From Amanita rubescens (lineage: Eukaryota > Basidiomycota > Agaricomycetes > Agaricales > Amanitaceae): a stretch of 64,000 bases of DNA. Position numbers and translations under genes: made by a program. Below, in pieces: positions 1 to 9,964 of this stretch. Numbering within the stretch: position 1 is the first letter of the stretch; the number at the start of each line of letters is the position of its first letter. The notes beneath the pieces are model-generated. The model worked only from the letters and a program-made list of their open reading frames with translations, did not search any database and was not told the DNA's origin. The stretch covers positions 496,001 to 560,000 of the forward strand of contig WION01000004.1 of the NCBI GenBank assembly GCA_015039365.1. Reading direction: 5' to 3'.

Positions 1-1018
1 TGATGATTCGCAGCTGAAGTCATTGTGCACACTCGGTAATCACCAGGAGGCAATCCACCAGCCACATCCGCCGACACCTGCCCCTGTGCGTCCGCGGCAG
101 TATTGATACCCTATACACTACTAAGCCGACAGAAGAAATAGTATACAACATAAAAGCCAACCTTGAAGAAGGCAAATTTGGTCGGATCCGGGGGCGTAGT
201 CGTACTTGTTATCGGCTGGACAGTGACGTGAGTATGGCCTATGATTTCATTGGTACTGGGGTCAAGAGTTTGCGGCGCCGCAAGATAAGTCTGTTGTGCA
301 TTGGTGAAGACCCCTAATTTGATATTTGTGGAAAGAACTGAGATGGTAAAGTCTTTATTTGCTTCCACGACATCTCCATCTTGGGGAAAGATAAGTATGG
401 TAGATACCATCTTGTCGGCAGAGGGAAGTAATCCCATGGGGGCATTATTGCATGAACCACCCTTGAGTTGCTGGCCATCGGTAAGGGGGAATTGTTTCAG
501 AGTCGTCAGGCAGAAGTTGATAAAGTTGTTAGTCGAAGTCTCAGAGGCAGTTTGTCCTTGTTAAATGTTAACAAGCAAAATCTAATACTTGTACAGAGCG
601 CCTACCGGCTACCGGAGGATTCTGCCCATCTTGCGCGAAATTCTTCGAAATGACGGAAGGATCGAGCGCTGAAGAACAGCAATCAACACAATATACAAAG
701 TATGATAAGTTGCTTACTCGTAGAGGTCTGAGGATCACCACCGGCATTGCCACCAGCATTAGCGGTATTGTTGGCCCCAGCTGCGGTATTGTTGGCCCCA
801 GCTGCGGTATTGTTGGCTCCAGCTGCGGTATTGTTGGCTCCAGCTGCGGTATTATTGGCTCCGCCTGCGGTATTGTTGGCTCCGCCTGCGTTTTTGTTGG
901 CCCCACCTGCGGCCGCAAAGACATTACCCTGGTTGGCGCCTTGTCTGTTTCGGCCAGCGAAAACTGACGTAGCAGAAACAGAAGAAAGAACGAGGACGAG
1001 GATGAAAGCCAGTTTCAT
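1..1018 (-). CDS. Secreted basidiomycete protein with Asn/Ala/Gly tandem repeats (3' end cut by window edge)
   Basis: The protein starts at 1018 with a clear signal peptide (MKLAFILVLVLSS...ATSVFA). About seven copies of a 7-residue unit (GANNTAA type) follow, then a conserved mature domain. Exons read on the minus strand are 1018-718, 668-606, 556-162 and 110 to beyond the window; phases agree at all three introns. The domain contains SCNNAPMGLLPSADKM, IIGHTHVTVQ and, in the last exon, a GGLPPGDYRVC segment. I recognise it as a secreted family common in Agaricomycetes that automatic pipelines often mislabel as 'ribosomal protein S17'; its function is unknown. Secretion and Asn-rich repeats suggest a cell-wall or extracellular role, which is inference. 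A TATA box lies about 85 bp upstream of the ATG. Confidence 0.8.
762..908. repeat. 21-bp tandem repeat inside the secreted-protein gene, about 7 copies
   Basis: Seven 21-bp units of the type gcggtattgttggccccagc are head to tail. The unit length is a multiple of three, so copy-number changes keep the frame. On the minus strand it encodes Gly-Ala-Asn-Asn-Thr-Ala-Ala. The 3'-most plus-strand copies differ (gctccgcctgc), giving Gly-Gly instead of Ala-Gly units. Confidence 0.9.
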
Positions 1019-1100
1019 ATTGCCGAACTTCGCAGAAGTCTATGGATGACAAGGCAATGGCAGCGCTGCTGATGGGGGATTGAATGGGTGGGGACGACCC

Positions 1101-1108
1101 TTTATATA
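1101..1108 (-). promoter_or_regulatory. TATA box of the secreted-protein gene
   Basis: On the minus strand the site reads TATATAAA, about 85 bp upstream of the ATG at 1018. That leaves room for a transcription start about 30 bp downstream. It is one of the few clean TATA boxes in the window, which fits a highly expressed secreted protein. Position and match are seen; function is inferred. Confidence 0.5.
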
Positions 1109-1134
1109 CGATCGCCCATCAAGGTTTGATGTAA

Positions 1135-1853
1135 CTAAAACTGATACGCACGGACACGCACCGCCTTTGCTTTCTCAACGGCGCACATGAATGATGCCAG
1201 TGTGTCTACTTCCTCCCGCCCACTGATTGATAGCGTCTCTCTGAAATGCCGCTCTGCGATTCCTGCCAGCACCATATGTACATCGTCAACGTCAGCCAGC
1301 ACCGCCGTCCTTCCGCTCTCGTCATCTGCCAACCGTGAGCTTCGTCGCCGTCCTTCCCGTCGTGACCTATTTCCTGGCAGGGGTACCCCTGGACTTGTTT
1401 CACGCATTACAGTTCGGGCAGGATTGGCTAATGTTGCTGGGGACGGAGGATCATCTACTAGTAGCGGCGAGGGCCGGACTATCGGAACAATATTGAATTG
1501 TGTGAGATAGCGGTGCAATTCGGTTATGGACAGTTTATTGAACTCAACCTGTGCTCTGTGATGGGCGCCCAATGAATAACAAACTCCTGGCGTTGACTCA
1601 CGAGTGATGTGCGGTGTTCCGATAATTGATCAATGACAGGTCTATTTTGAGTGTTTACAATCGTTTCGACTTTTTTCCTTTTGTTGCGGGGCTCCCCCTC
1701 AACTCTGTCGGTAGCCTGTCTCTTCGTCGCCTGCGCTCCGCTGCCAGCTACGCCCAAGGCGGCGGCAGACGGCCCCGTGTAAGCGGCATCATCGTTAGGC
1801 TTTTTGCGAGCCGGCGGGCGCGGCCGTGCCGCGTTAGGAGGATTGGAGGACAT
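1135..1853 (-). CDS. SAP30-like protein, Sin3-binding domain (histone deacetylase complex)
   Basis: Two exons (1853-1602 and 1548-1135) are joined across a 53-nt intron in phase 0; total about 221 residues. The N-terminus is Pro/Arg/Lys-rich with a likely nuclear signal (PRNKRKKVE). Right after the junction comes VEFNKLSITELHRYLTQF, typical of the SAP30 Sin3-binding helix region, then PSPLLVDDPPSP. The C-terminal part (VLADVDDVHMVLAGIAERHF) is helical. Members of this family join the Rpd3/HDAC corepressor by contacting the third PAH domain of Sin3. I chose ATG 1853 over 1895 because the extra leader is hydrophobic and atypical. The family call rests on the helix motif, so it is good but not certain. 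Confidence 0.65.
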
Positions 1854-1950
1854 GAGGGACGGTAAGACGAGTAAGTAGGAGTGTGACAGAATCACTCTGG
1901 GCCACTGGCTTCATAACCTTGCTATCTCTTCCCATCATCCTCATACCATC

Positions 1951-3448
1951 ATGTCTTCCTTCGGCCATATCTATCGCGTTACCACTTACGGAGAAAGCCA
2001 TTGCCCCTCCGTCGGCGCCATCGTCGATGGCTGTCCACCAGTGATTGCTTTAATCACTATCAATTCCCTTTAATTGTTGACACGTACCCAGGGTTTACAA
2101 CTAACAGCAGAGGACATTCAAGTACAGCTCACTCGCAGGAGGCCTGGACAAAGTGATCTTACAACCCCAGTATGATTTCTACTATCTGTCCCTTTAATAC
2201 CAATCAGTGACACCTCGTCAGCGCAACGAGAAAGATCTTGTCCAGATCCAATCAGGAACTGAATTCGGCGTTACTCTCGGAACGCCCATCGCTATATTGG
2301 TGAAGAATGAAGACCAGCGTCCCCACGATTATTCTGAGACTGATCTCTATCCTCGTCCAAGCCATGCCGATTATACCTACCTCGAAAAATATGGCATTAA
2401 AGCTAGCAGCGGCGGTGGTAGGAGCAGTGCCCGTGAAACCATCGGTAAAATCCTTTCGTTGTCATCGTGGGACCTATTCTCATTTCTGCACCGCAATATG
2501 TCAAGGTCGCGTTGCTGCTGGCGCCATTGCCGAAAAATATCTTAAAATAGCGTACGGCATAGAAATCGTGGCGTTTGTCTCCTCTGTCGGTAAAGTCCAT
2601 CTTCCAGCTGCACTTGCACCTCCGTCTCTTGTACCATCGGACAACCAAGAAGACAATGATGAAGTTGAGGATGTAATATCTCCTGAATTTCGACAATTCC
2701 TTGCTTCTGTTACACGAGAGGAAGTTGATAAGTATCCTACCAGATGCCCTCATGAGTCAACTTCAGAGCGCATGATTCAGGTACGGTAATAACGGCAGTG
2801 CCTACCCTGTAACAGGTACTTACGGTACCATCAGCGGATTCTGCGTGCGAAAGGTGCTCAAGATTCCATCGGCGGAACTGTCACATGTGTCATTCGCAAT
2901 GTTCCCACTGGCCTAGGAGAACCCGTATTCGACAAATTTGAAGCAGCGCTCGCCCATGCTATGCTGTCGATCCCTGCAACAAAGGCATTCGAAATCGGCT
3001 CCGGGTTCCGTGGGACAGAAGTTCCGGGAAGTAAACACAATGATCCATTCGTTCTCCGAGCAGATGGTGCCCTGGGGACTTCAAGCAATTGGAGTGGTGG
3101 CGTTCAGGGAGGCATCACCAATGGCGAAGATATCTATTTCCGGTATTTCCAGTCTCGTGAAGTGTTTCCCAGTAGTAACCCTTCTTTAGCGTTGGATTCA
3201 AATCCCCTGCCACAATATCTCAGCCTCAACAAACAGTCCAATACGATGGTACGCCAGGCTGCCTCGCTGCGAGAGGCCGGCATGACCCGTGCGTTGTGCC
3301 GCGAGCCGTTCCTATCGTAGAAGCGATGGCGGCCATTGTAGTCATGGACTTGCTTTCGAAGCAGAACGCAAGAACCACGGCCGCCAGCCGCTTACCTCCC
3401 GTGACCACACTTCCCCCGACGATGGTCAGGGTACAGAGCAAGCAATGA
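1951..3448 (+). CDS. ARO2: Chorismate synthase
   Basis: Last step of the shikimate pathway: 5-enolpyruvylshikimate-3-phosphate to chorismate, with reduced FMN. Six exons: 1951-2040, 2092-2169, 2222-2444, 2506-2780, 2835-3142 and 3190-3448, 410 residues in all, close to the fungal norm. Visible family signatures are [18 protein letters not shown] at the N-terminus, [12 protein letters not shown], the [16 protein letters not shown] segment, [17 protein letters not shown], the SKHNDPF block and [20 protein letters not shown] near the C-terminus. All exon junctions keep phase and no frame break is present. The product is cytosolic and feeds Trp, Tyr, Phe and folate synthesis. The start is set by MSSFG, which directly precedes the conserved N-terminus. 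Confidence 0.96.
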
Positions 3449-3648
3449 TTCAAAGTCGGCGACGTGTAACGGTATTTAACCCTAGAACTAGAATGATAGA
3501 TCATGAATAGAACGTATTGCAAGCAATGGTCAAACGGTACCATTTACCCTAGTATTCTGTGTCAGATTCATCTAAACAATGGCAACATAATACGGGTTCT
3601 GCTTTCCACCACCACCACTGGGAACAAATCGTTAGTTTATTTTGGGTT

Positions 3649-4464
3649 TCATTTTCTCGGAGTACGTACATATGGGTTCAGCAACCTTCCAGGCCATCTA
3701 CCGAAAACGAAATCCACCGCATGTGATGACAGGTTACTCTCGTCAAATTCGTAATTGATCCCTTCGCGTTCGAATGCCGATTGTATCGCACCATTTAGTA
3801 ACGGGGTTCGTTCATTAGTCGACTGCATGGGTCCCCCTTTTCCTACGTGTTCGCACAGGCAACTTCCTTTGAGCTTTTCTCCATCCCTCGACCTTCTTCG
3901 TCCCCTCTTTTGAGCGGCAGGTCTGCTCACGCGCTGTGCCATTCCCAAAGTCGATCTAGGATTCTCGTCATCGGATCTTGGCCGAAGAGGCGCATATATA
4001 GACGATGAACGCGAACTTGACGGGGATGAACGTGGCGAAATTGATATGTCAATCTCGGCAATATGTGATGTACCGTTTCGCTTTCTATGGTGCCGTGGAA
4101 TGCCTGATGTTATCCGTACGTGAGAGTGAAAACGAATCATCGGTATACGACCGTTCGCAGGAAGTTTGGGAACCGCCCCCGATGCATGTAATTGGTCGTC
4201 TGTGTGTGAGACTTTCATACTTGCGTCGCATGGCTTAACTATCCTTGCGTGGGTAAGATCGGGTTCTGAGGCAGAGCACAAAACCATCGCATCGCGGTGG
4301 ATGGACCCCAGTTGCGACATGGGTAAAACAACAGCTGGCGATCCTCGCCTCTATGCTAAGTATAAGTCTTGTGAAAGTAGTGGTCAGGGGCTACACGAAC
4401 CTGGGATGTATGGAGAACTTGGGTTGGATTCAATTTTTGGTTTGCGTAGCTTTTCAGCAGCCAT
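3649..4464 (-). CDS. Unknown Ser/Arg-rich protein
   Basis: I do not recognise this protein. A two-exon model (4464-4401, 4334-3649) gives 249 residues. The intron starts GTTCGT and ends CGCCAG (66 nt), and the phase fits. A start at 4320 within exon 2 would give 223 residues without splicing. The middle is low complexity (SISPRSSPSSSRSSSIYAP, then a KRGRRRSR basic stretch). The C-terminal third has ERTPLLNG, which resembles an acidic dileucine sorting signal, followed by an acidic patch and an aromatic tail. There is no membrane span. A TATA-like element near 4535 and its distance from the ATG at 4464 support the two-exon start. Confidence 0.5.
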
Positions 4465-4528
4465 TGTGCGGGAGTCGTAAGCAGCATGCACGTTGAAAGA
4501 TGGAAGGCGAGAGAGAAGTGGAGTGGAG

Positions 4529-4537
4529 GATTATAAA
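4529..4537 (-). promoter_or_regulatory. TATA-like element of the unknown gene at 3649-4464
   Basis: The minus strand reads TTTATAATCC about 65-70 bp upstream of the ATG at 4464, inside the 155-bp gap to the 3' end of the next gene (4619). Seen in the sequence; its use as a promoter element is inferred. Confidence 0.35.
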
Positions 4538-4618
4538 TGCGCCTTACCAGCCCTGAGCTGAAGAATCTAATCGGTCATGGATGAATTCTAATCACATGTA
4601 TTTGCTATTATGATAAGC

Positions 4619-6557
4619 TTACAATTGATCTCGCTCTGATAACACCTTTTGAAGTGCCCACTTCACTCCACTTGTGTCATATTTGGGTATACCGTCCGTG
4701 GCCTCCGCGTCGAGTTCCATACATCTTACGCCCAACTCCTAGGTACCATCAGCCCTTCCTTCTAAACGTTATTTGTAACATACCGTTAAACGCTCCACAT
4801 CTACAGCTATATCGGTTCCTTTCAGATAAACCATATCGGTTATGAATGCAGATACGGGGTATGTTGTAGAAACATTTCCCAATCCAAGTGGCTGCGAGTT
4901 GTAGCTGGCATTCAAGGGTTCTAACAATAGCCCTAACGTGATCTGTATCAGTAATCACGTCCCTGCGAGTGAGTCGCCATAGCTTACAGCACGTAATCTA
5001 CGGCAGAATACCCTTTCGTTTCTCTGTCGTTAACAGCATTAACTAGATAAAAGCTTCCTAAGCGAATTATTTCATACAATAAAAGTAGGACGTACGGAGC
5101 AGTACTTTGACCCGAAGTCTTGGTGAGCGTGCTATCCCCGTAGCTACACCACGCAGGGCTAAACAGGGATTTATGCTATTGAATGGAAGTTTAACGGGTT
5201 TACCCAAATAGTACACCTCGCGCATCTCACCTCGTCCACAAGGATCCACAGGAATAGACGAGGACGTCTTTACTAGCAAGACCTGCTATGTAGTCGGGAT
5301 TGGGAGATGGGTGGATTTCCATCCCATACCCATTGATATAAAATACTCCTTCCCCTCATGATAAGCCGTTCATTAATCATTAACAGATACGATAAGCTTA
5401 CTAGATATGGGCGATGGCAAAACGCTTTGACTGTTTTTAGACATCGAATCGAAAATGACGTTTTGTGGTTGTGCAAGTATCTTTCCCATACCATCTACTG
5501 AATCAGATGCAACGAAGGTGTCCGACTTGGGAACAGGATGTGAAATTTCACATTGTCCTATGAGTCTTTCCCCGTCTTCCTATGCAAACATGTGATGAAG
5601 ACTTTACGGGAAGCAGGAACCGCAAGCACGTACTAACTCCGCAGCGATGGTAACGGTATGGTTGGTGACTATAACAGGAAGGATGGTCGCCTAACCCCCC
5701 CCCTTCCTCTAAGATCACATGCATGAAAATATATAGGTGGAGCCACCTGACCTGACTGTTCGTGATGGACGAAAATAGGAATATCGCCGAAGGGAGAGAT
5801 CTGAAAAACTCTTGTGCGGCGGCCAAAAAAAAGTTCCCAATACTACTTTATGTTTAGAAACGTCATTGTGAATTCCGGGGCACAAACCACAAACCTTCCA
5901 TTTCGGAAGTCGAAATTCTTGTGCGATCGCCGCAGAACCTCATTTTCAAAGTACACCAGAAATCCTAAGAAACATGGATCTAAGTCGGCGCACATCACAG
6001 TTTTTGACTTACTTACGGCGTATTGTTTCCTTGCGATCATGCGGGATACCCAACCAGAGCTTACTCTTACCCTCTATAATTTCCCTCCACTGATCTCTAG
6101 CTTCGCTTTCTGTGCATCTCGCGGGAAGGCGATGCGCAAGTAAGTTGCGAATAGCGTGCAAGGGCGAAGAAGGCGGAGCGGTAGGAATGAGACGCACAAG
6201 TCGAGAACGTATATCACCTGCCAGATACGCTTGTTAATGAATATATAAATCCCCGCGAAACGTGCCTATTGAAGGCCCTCCCAGCACTCGAATTATTTCA
6301 CTGGAGGAGCCACCATCATCAGAGACAGGCAACACGTATGATGCATTTTTGAACGCTGGGCATATTGCGTTGCCACCTGTTCCACCCGAGATGACAATGT
6401 AGGAAGTATCATCATCATCCTGAGGCTCTTGCAGTTGTACGTTGGCAAGTGCAACGCGTGAATTGTCCGTTAATCTAGGTACCGCATATTGCTGTGTTGG
6501 CAAATCAAAAACAGAAGAACCCGGGCTATCAAGTCCAGTACGTTTCAGGGTCAGCAT
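4619..6557 (-). CDS. CofD/YvcK-family (UPF0052) protein
   Basis: Family members share the fold of 2-phospho-L-lactate transferase CofD and bacterial YvcK; the fungal role is unknown. I joined eleven exons: 6557-6266, 6217-6017, 5964-5895, 5842-5752, 5690-5634, 5579-5402, 5348-5231, 5175-5096, 5042-4988, 4932-4784 and 4738-4619, about 469 residues. Key blocks in order: YIVISGGTGGNAICPAF (nucleotide-binding-like loop), VLPVSDDGGSSSEIIRVLGG, DIRSRLVRLIP, FLVYFENEVLRRSHKNF, ILPVIVTNHTVTIAAEL, GQCEISHP, INGYGMEIHPSPNPDYI, DVLVYSCGSLWTS and YPVSAFITDMVYLKG. The first intron (6265-6218) uses a GC donor. With the consensus donor at 4987, exon 10 carries one surplus base near 4913; a model with donor GTGCTG (4993) and exon start 4942 avoids that but loses a conserved stretch. 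It is divergent from the gene at 6652, with 94 bp between. Confidence 0.85.
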
Positions 6558-6651
6558 AAGCGAACGAGGTGTTGTGCACGTATCCGGAAAAGAGTCTAAA
6601 TGATACTACTACTTCCGTTCCGAGAGCGTGACTCGGACACATCCGCACAAT

Positions 6652-7437
6652 ATGGCCACTTTCCTTGCGTTGCCAGGATTCTATCAAGTCCTTTTCTTGT
6701 ACTTGGAACCAGGTAAGGAATTTGATTGAGTGACACTGATGCGACTGATACCTAACATGGTTAGTGTCCACTATTCTGCCAGCGGTTTTAGCCTGGACCT
6801 ACCCAGGTGCCAAGTGGTTCCACCAGCAACTCATTCCCGCTACTCCGCAAGATGATCTTCAGTCTTTGGATGCACGCACAACCTATGGCTATATGGCAAC
6901 TAGCAAACTGTGCGATCACTGACCCAGCATATCGACCTGTTCAGCTGACGTCATCTGCTATAGGCTACCTACTTTTAAGCTTGATTTCATCTCTAGTCTT
7001 TCGCGCCGTTCGAGATGCTTTGCCGCAAAACCCACAAGCCCAGGAACGCATAGTTGGTGCTAGTTTAGCGGCTCTTGCCATAGCAGACGTATGTCATCAC
7101 TACTACGGTAATTTGCATCCAGCTCAATCACGTTTGATCACACCAGGTCACCCAGTTAGTGGTTTGAATAACTAGCCCTGGCTTGTCATTAATCGATCCT
7201 TCAGCATTGGTATAACCTTCATAGGCCTACCAAGCGATGTACGTTTCGCCATTGGGGAATGGAACAACATGACACATGGTAACATTACATTCGTGATCGT
7301 GCTCCTTGTCGTAAGGTATGTGAATACATATCTCGTTTCAAAGCATGTCTTTCATTATTGTTGATATTAGGTTGGCTTGGTTTATGGGCATCGGACGCAA
7401 ACGATACATTATGGATAAAAGCACTAAATCGTCTTGA
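6652..7437 (+). CDS. Small multi-span membrane protein (DUF7704-like)
   Basis: A fungal-specific four-helix membrane family of unknown function. Exons 6652-6712, 6765-6909, 6964-7088, 7147-7154 (only 8 nt), 7205-7315 and 7371-7437 give about 171 residues. Segments: FYQVLFLYLEPVSTILPAVL (span 1), NCYLLLSLISSLVFRAVRDA (span 2, over the exon 2/3 junction), ASLAALAIADVTHIGIT (span 3, over the micro-exon), NMTHGNITFVIVLLVVRLA (span 4). A surplus base near 6884 breaks the frame: before it reads LDARTT, after it MAIWQLAN, and no intron can bridge them. Apart from that base all phases agree. The start ATG lies 94 bp from the divergent CofD-like gene. Confident in the gene, less so in the family name. 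Confidence 0.75.
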
Positions 7438-7711
7438 TGACAAAGGATGGGCTGTATCATATTCATATTTGTCAATTAGCGTGGTATAATAACATACCTA
7501 CAAGGGATTTCCTTCGGGGTGAACTAGCTCTGGACATAGCCCCACCAGTATGCGGTCCAGGATGGCTACAGCAAGATGTAAATTACACCTAGAATTGCAA
7601 AGTGGTTCGATAGCAGCGTCCAGCGTTGCAGTTGGATCGGATCCAAGAACGATTGGAACTAGATAAGCTGAGAGGAATCAAATTTCTAGAATACGATTTA
7701 TGACGGAGGAA
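7438..7711. other. Intergenic, tail-to-tail, no gene seen
   Basis: This 274-bp gap lies between the 3' ends of two convergent genes. I find no open frame with coding character, no tRNA and no repeat. Confidence 0.6.
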
Positions 7712-8933
7712 CTAACCTAGGACGCCAGTAGGTCTGATGGCGGTTAATCTTGCACGAATGGCACTTTGTTCTTCCGGTGTTGGATCTTCGTACGGAGGAC
7801 CTGGGTAACCGTTTGGGAATAAAGTGCGTTTCGCTATACGCGTGGTATTTAGAACGAAGGCAGAGCTTAAAGAAGTCAGGAGAAGATGAGGCGCCAGGCG
7901 GTCGAGGAAAGATGTCCAGAAAACAGTCATTACGAAGATAATTGTTGTTATTATAAGTGAAGCCAAACGCTCCGTCGTGTTAAATATTTCTGAAAAAAGT
8001 AAAAAAAGTGGGAGGACCGTAGCTGGCGATGGCGGTGCTTCCGGAACTGTGGTTCTCAGCCTTTCATCGGGAGTTGGTACCGAATCCGGCGAACTATCCT
8101 CGGAAGCTGAGGTGTCAGTATTCGTTGACGATGAGGCTTGTGACGGTGAAGAAACTTTGCGAATGGGGAGTTGATTGACCGACTTGATGGTGCTAACAGC
8201 TTGCTTATATGCACGAACAATGGCAAGGGAAACCCCGGAAAGTTTTTGCACCGTGGATAGTAACATGATTAAAAGGCTTGAAGATGTCGATGCTTTGGGA
8301 GACTGAAAATGGTGAATGAATAAGTAGTGATTTGTTGAACACTGACAATATAACTGCTAATTTGATCTTCGGAGCTTAGCTGATTTAGAATGACAAGCTG
8401 AATGAACCATGGTTGGGTGACTCTGGGTAAGAGATCCACCAGGACCAGCTTAAGGATAGCTTCGCGTATAATGTAACGCTCTACCTCGGCAGCGTAATCT
8501 TCGGCCGGGAGGGAGACTCGTAAAAGGTGGTCAAGGATCTGGCGGTAGTAGTCTTCGTTAATCGTTCCGTCTGGAGAAAGGGCCATGTGAGGCTGGGATT
8601 GATGGAAAAGGTACGGAATAGAGTATGAACCGCCGTTAGCATAGGAGGAAGATAGCTTTGACGCGGCGTTGCGGTAGTCGCGATAGTGCTGTGTGAGGAT
8701 GACAGGGAAGTCGCGTAGAAAGCAAAAGGGAAAGATCTGTATTGTGGAGACTTGACTGGAACGCTTGCAAGATGTGGACAAGGATACGATTTATTTCCGG
8801 AAGGAGATCCTTGTCATAACGGGATAATTTTGACCACCAAGGGGTGACATAGGCCCTAAGAGCGAGGGCTATGAAGTCATAAATCTCTAGCGTCGAGATC
8901 TGGTGATGAGAATAGAGGAGGGATATGGTGCAT
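7712..8933 (-). CDS. PXA-domain protein (sorting-nexin-associated domain)
   Basis: The PXA domain occurs in sorting-nexin-like proteins linked to endosome and ER membranes. Blocks in order: ISTLEIYDFIALALRAYVTP, WWSKLSRYDKDLLPEINRIL, LTQHYRDYRNAASKL, LPAEDYAAEVERYIIRE and PRVTQPWFIQLVILNQL. After an intron (8346-8303) come LLIMLLSTVQKLSGVSLAIV, a Ser/Thr-rich linker and a C-terminal region with two hydrophobic helices (LIITTIIFVMTVFWTSF; LLLTSLSSAFVL). The stop at 7712 is firm. One surplus base near 8716 separates two reading frames that both match the family. The N-terminus is uncertain: MHHIPPLFSSP (ATG 8933) joins the domain only if one base near 8900 is dropped, otherwise an upstream exon exists. 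Confidence 0.7.
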
Positions 8934-9051
8934 CTGTAGGGTAAAGCAGGGAAAAGGAGACGCCTTGCAAGGGGAAGTTGGACTGGTCGCGAGGGTGCAG
9001 CTGAGGAACGGGAAGGAAGTCATTGATTGTGTTACTTTGACAACCTTCGTT

Positions 9052-9786
9052 ATGCTTTCTGCATCCGCTTCCAATCGCTTCCGTCCACTCTTTTTCCTCA
9101 CAATTCCTTCTCCTGCTTTATCGCAGCAGACATTCGTCATCATCATCGTTAGCGCTTCCCTTCTCGCTATCATCCTATTCATCATCCTCTTCCGCGCTTG
9201 CTTTTCTCTCTTTTCTTCCTCTGCTCCGCTTCCCCCAATCCAGCCTCTTGCTCACCATCGTCATCTAGAGCTGCAGACAAATCCCTCAACCCATCTAATT
9301 CCACCACCCGTCATTTCCCCGGGGAGCAAAACTTCACTGCTTGATAGCGACCTCAGTGAAGGCCAAACCTCTCCGTCCGGGACCGAAGATTCGCCAAACC
9401 ATTTCCTCCCCTCCCGCTCCTCCTCAGCGCGTTTAGCCCCGCACTCCGCTTTCAACAGCACTCCGTCAAGGAGCCGTTCCATCTCGTCATCTGCATCTAG
9501 AAGATCGAGGCACAACACGATCTATGGCACGCCCCATAGTCCTCGCAACAATATAGAAATAATTCTTCCAACACCCCTGGCCGGAGGCCTACATCAAACC
9601 ATGCCGGTTGATCGTCCCCAGAAAAATCTCGTTAGAACATCGAGCTTTGTCGACCAGTGGGTTTCAACAGTAGCTGGTCATGAACCAGAGCCGTCAGGTT
9701 TGTACACCGTGACAAAAATCTTGTATAATATTCATGCCTTTTAAAAAGCAGATGGTGAACGGCTGTCTTTCCTACCCACTACGTGA
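9052..9786 (+). CDS. Single-pass membrane protein with Ser/Pro-rich cytosolic tail, unknown function
   Basis: Two exons: 9052-9697 and 9749-9786, phase 1, intron 51 nt. The short N-terminus is followed by a strong transmembrane helix (TFVIIIVSASLLAIILFIIL), then about 180 residues rich in Ser, Pro and Arg with possible phosphorylation patches (RSRSISSSASRRSRH). The C-terminus ends ADGERLSFLPTT. The frame is open from 8965, but ATG 9052 gives a normal N-out single-pass layout and avoids running into the 5' region of the divergent PXA gene. I do not recognise a family; many Agaricomycetes have such proteins. Confidence 0.6.
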
Positions 9787-9964
9787 ATGCGGATTGTTAG
9801 AACTTAAACATTGGATCTGAATACCCCAGCAAACTATAGATTATACCATGTACTTATTACGATAAATTATGCTAAGATTGGCCGTGTGAACTGAGATTGC
9901 CAGTGTGCTATTCTTAGTAACCATTCTGGTCATAAAGTGTTCGACTTGGCTTTCCACTTTAAGC

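Noticed and set aside
650..1049. Plus-strand open frames across the 21-bp repeat (Ile-Val-Gly-Pro-Ser or Leu-Ala-Pro-Ala type repeats)
   Set aside because: They are the antisense and shifted readings of the repeat. The minus frame has the signal peptide, introns in phase and the conserved downstream domain.
5690..5702. Run of nine C residues as a possible regulatory or slippage site
   Set aside because: It lies inside an intron of the CofD-like gene and has no partner element.
8877..9185. Minus-strand frame overlapping the 5' part of the single-pass membrane gene
   Set aside because: It lacks coding character and runs antisense to the transmembrane helix. I kept only the possible MHHIPPLFSSP start of the PXA gene.
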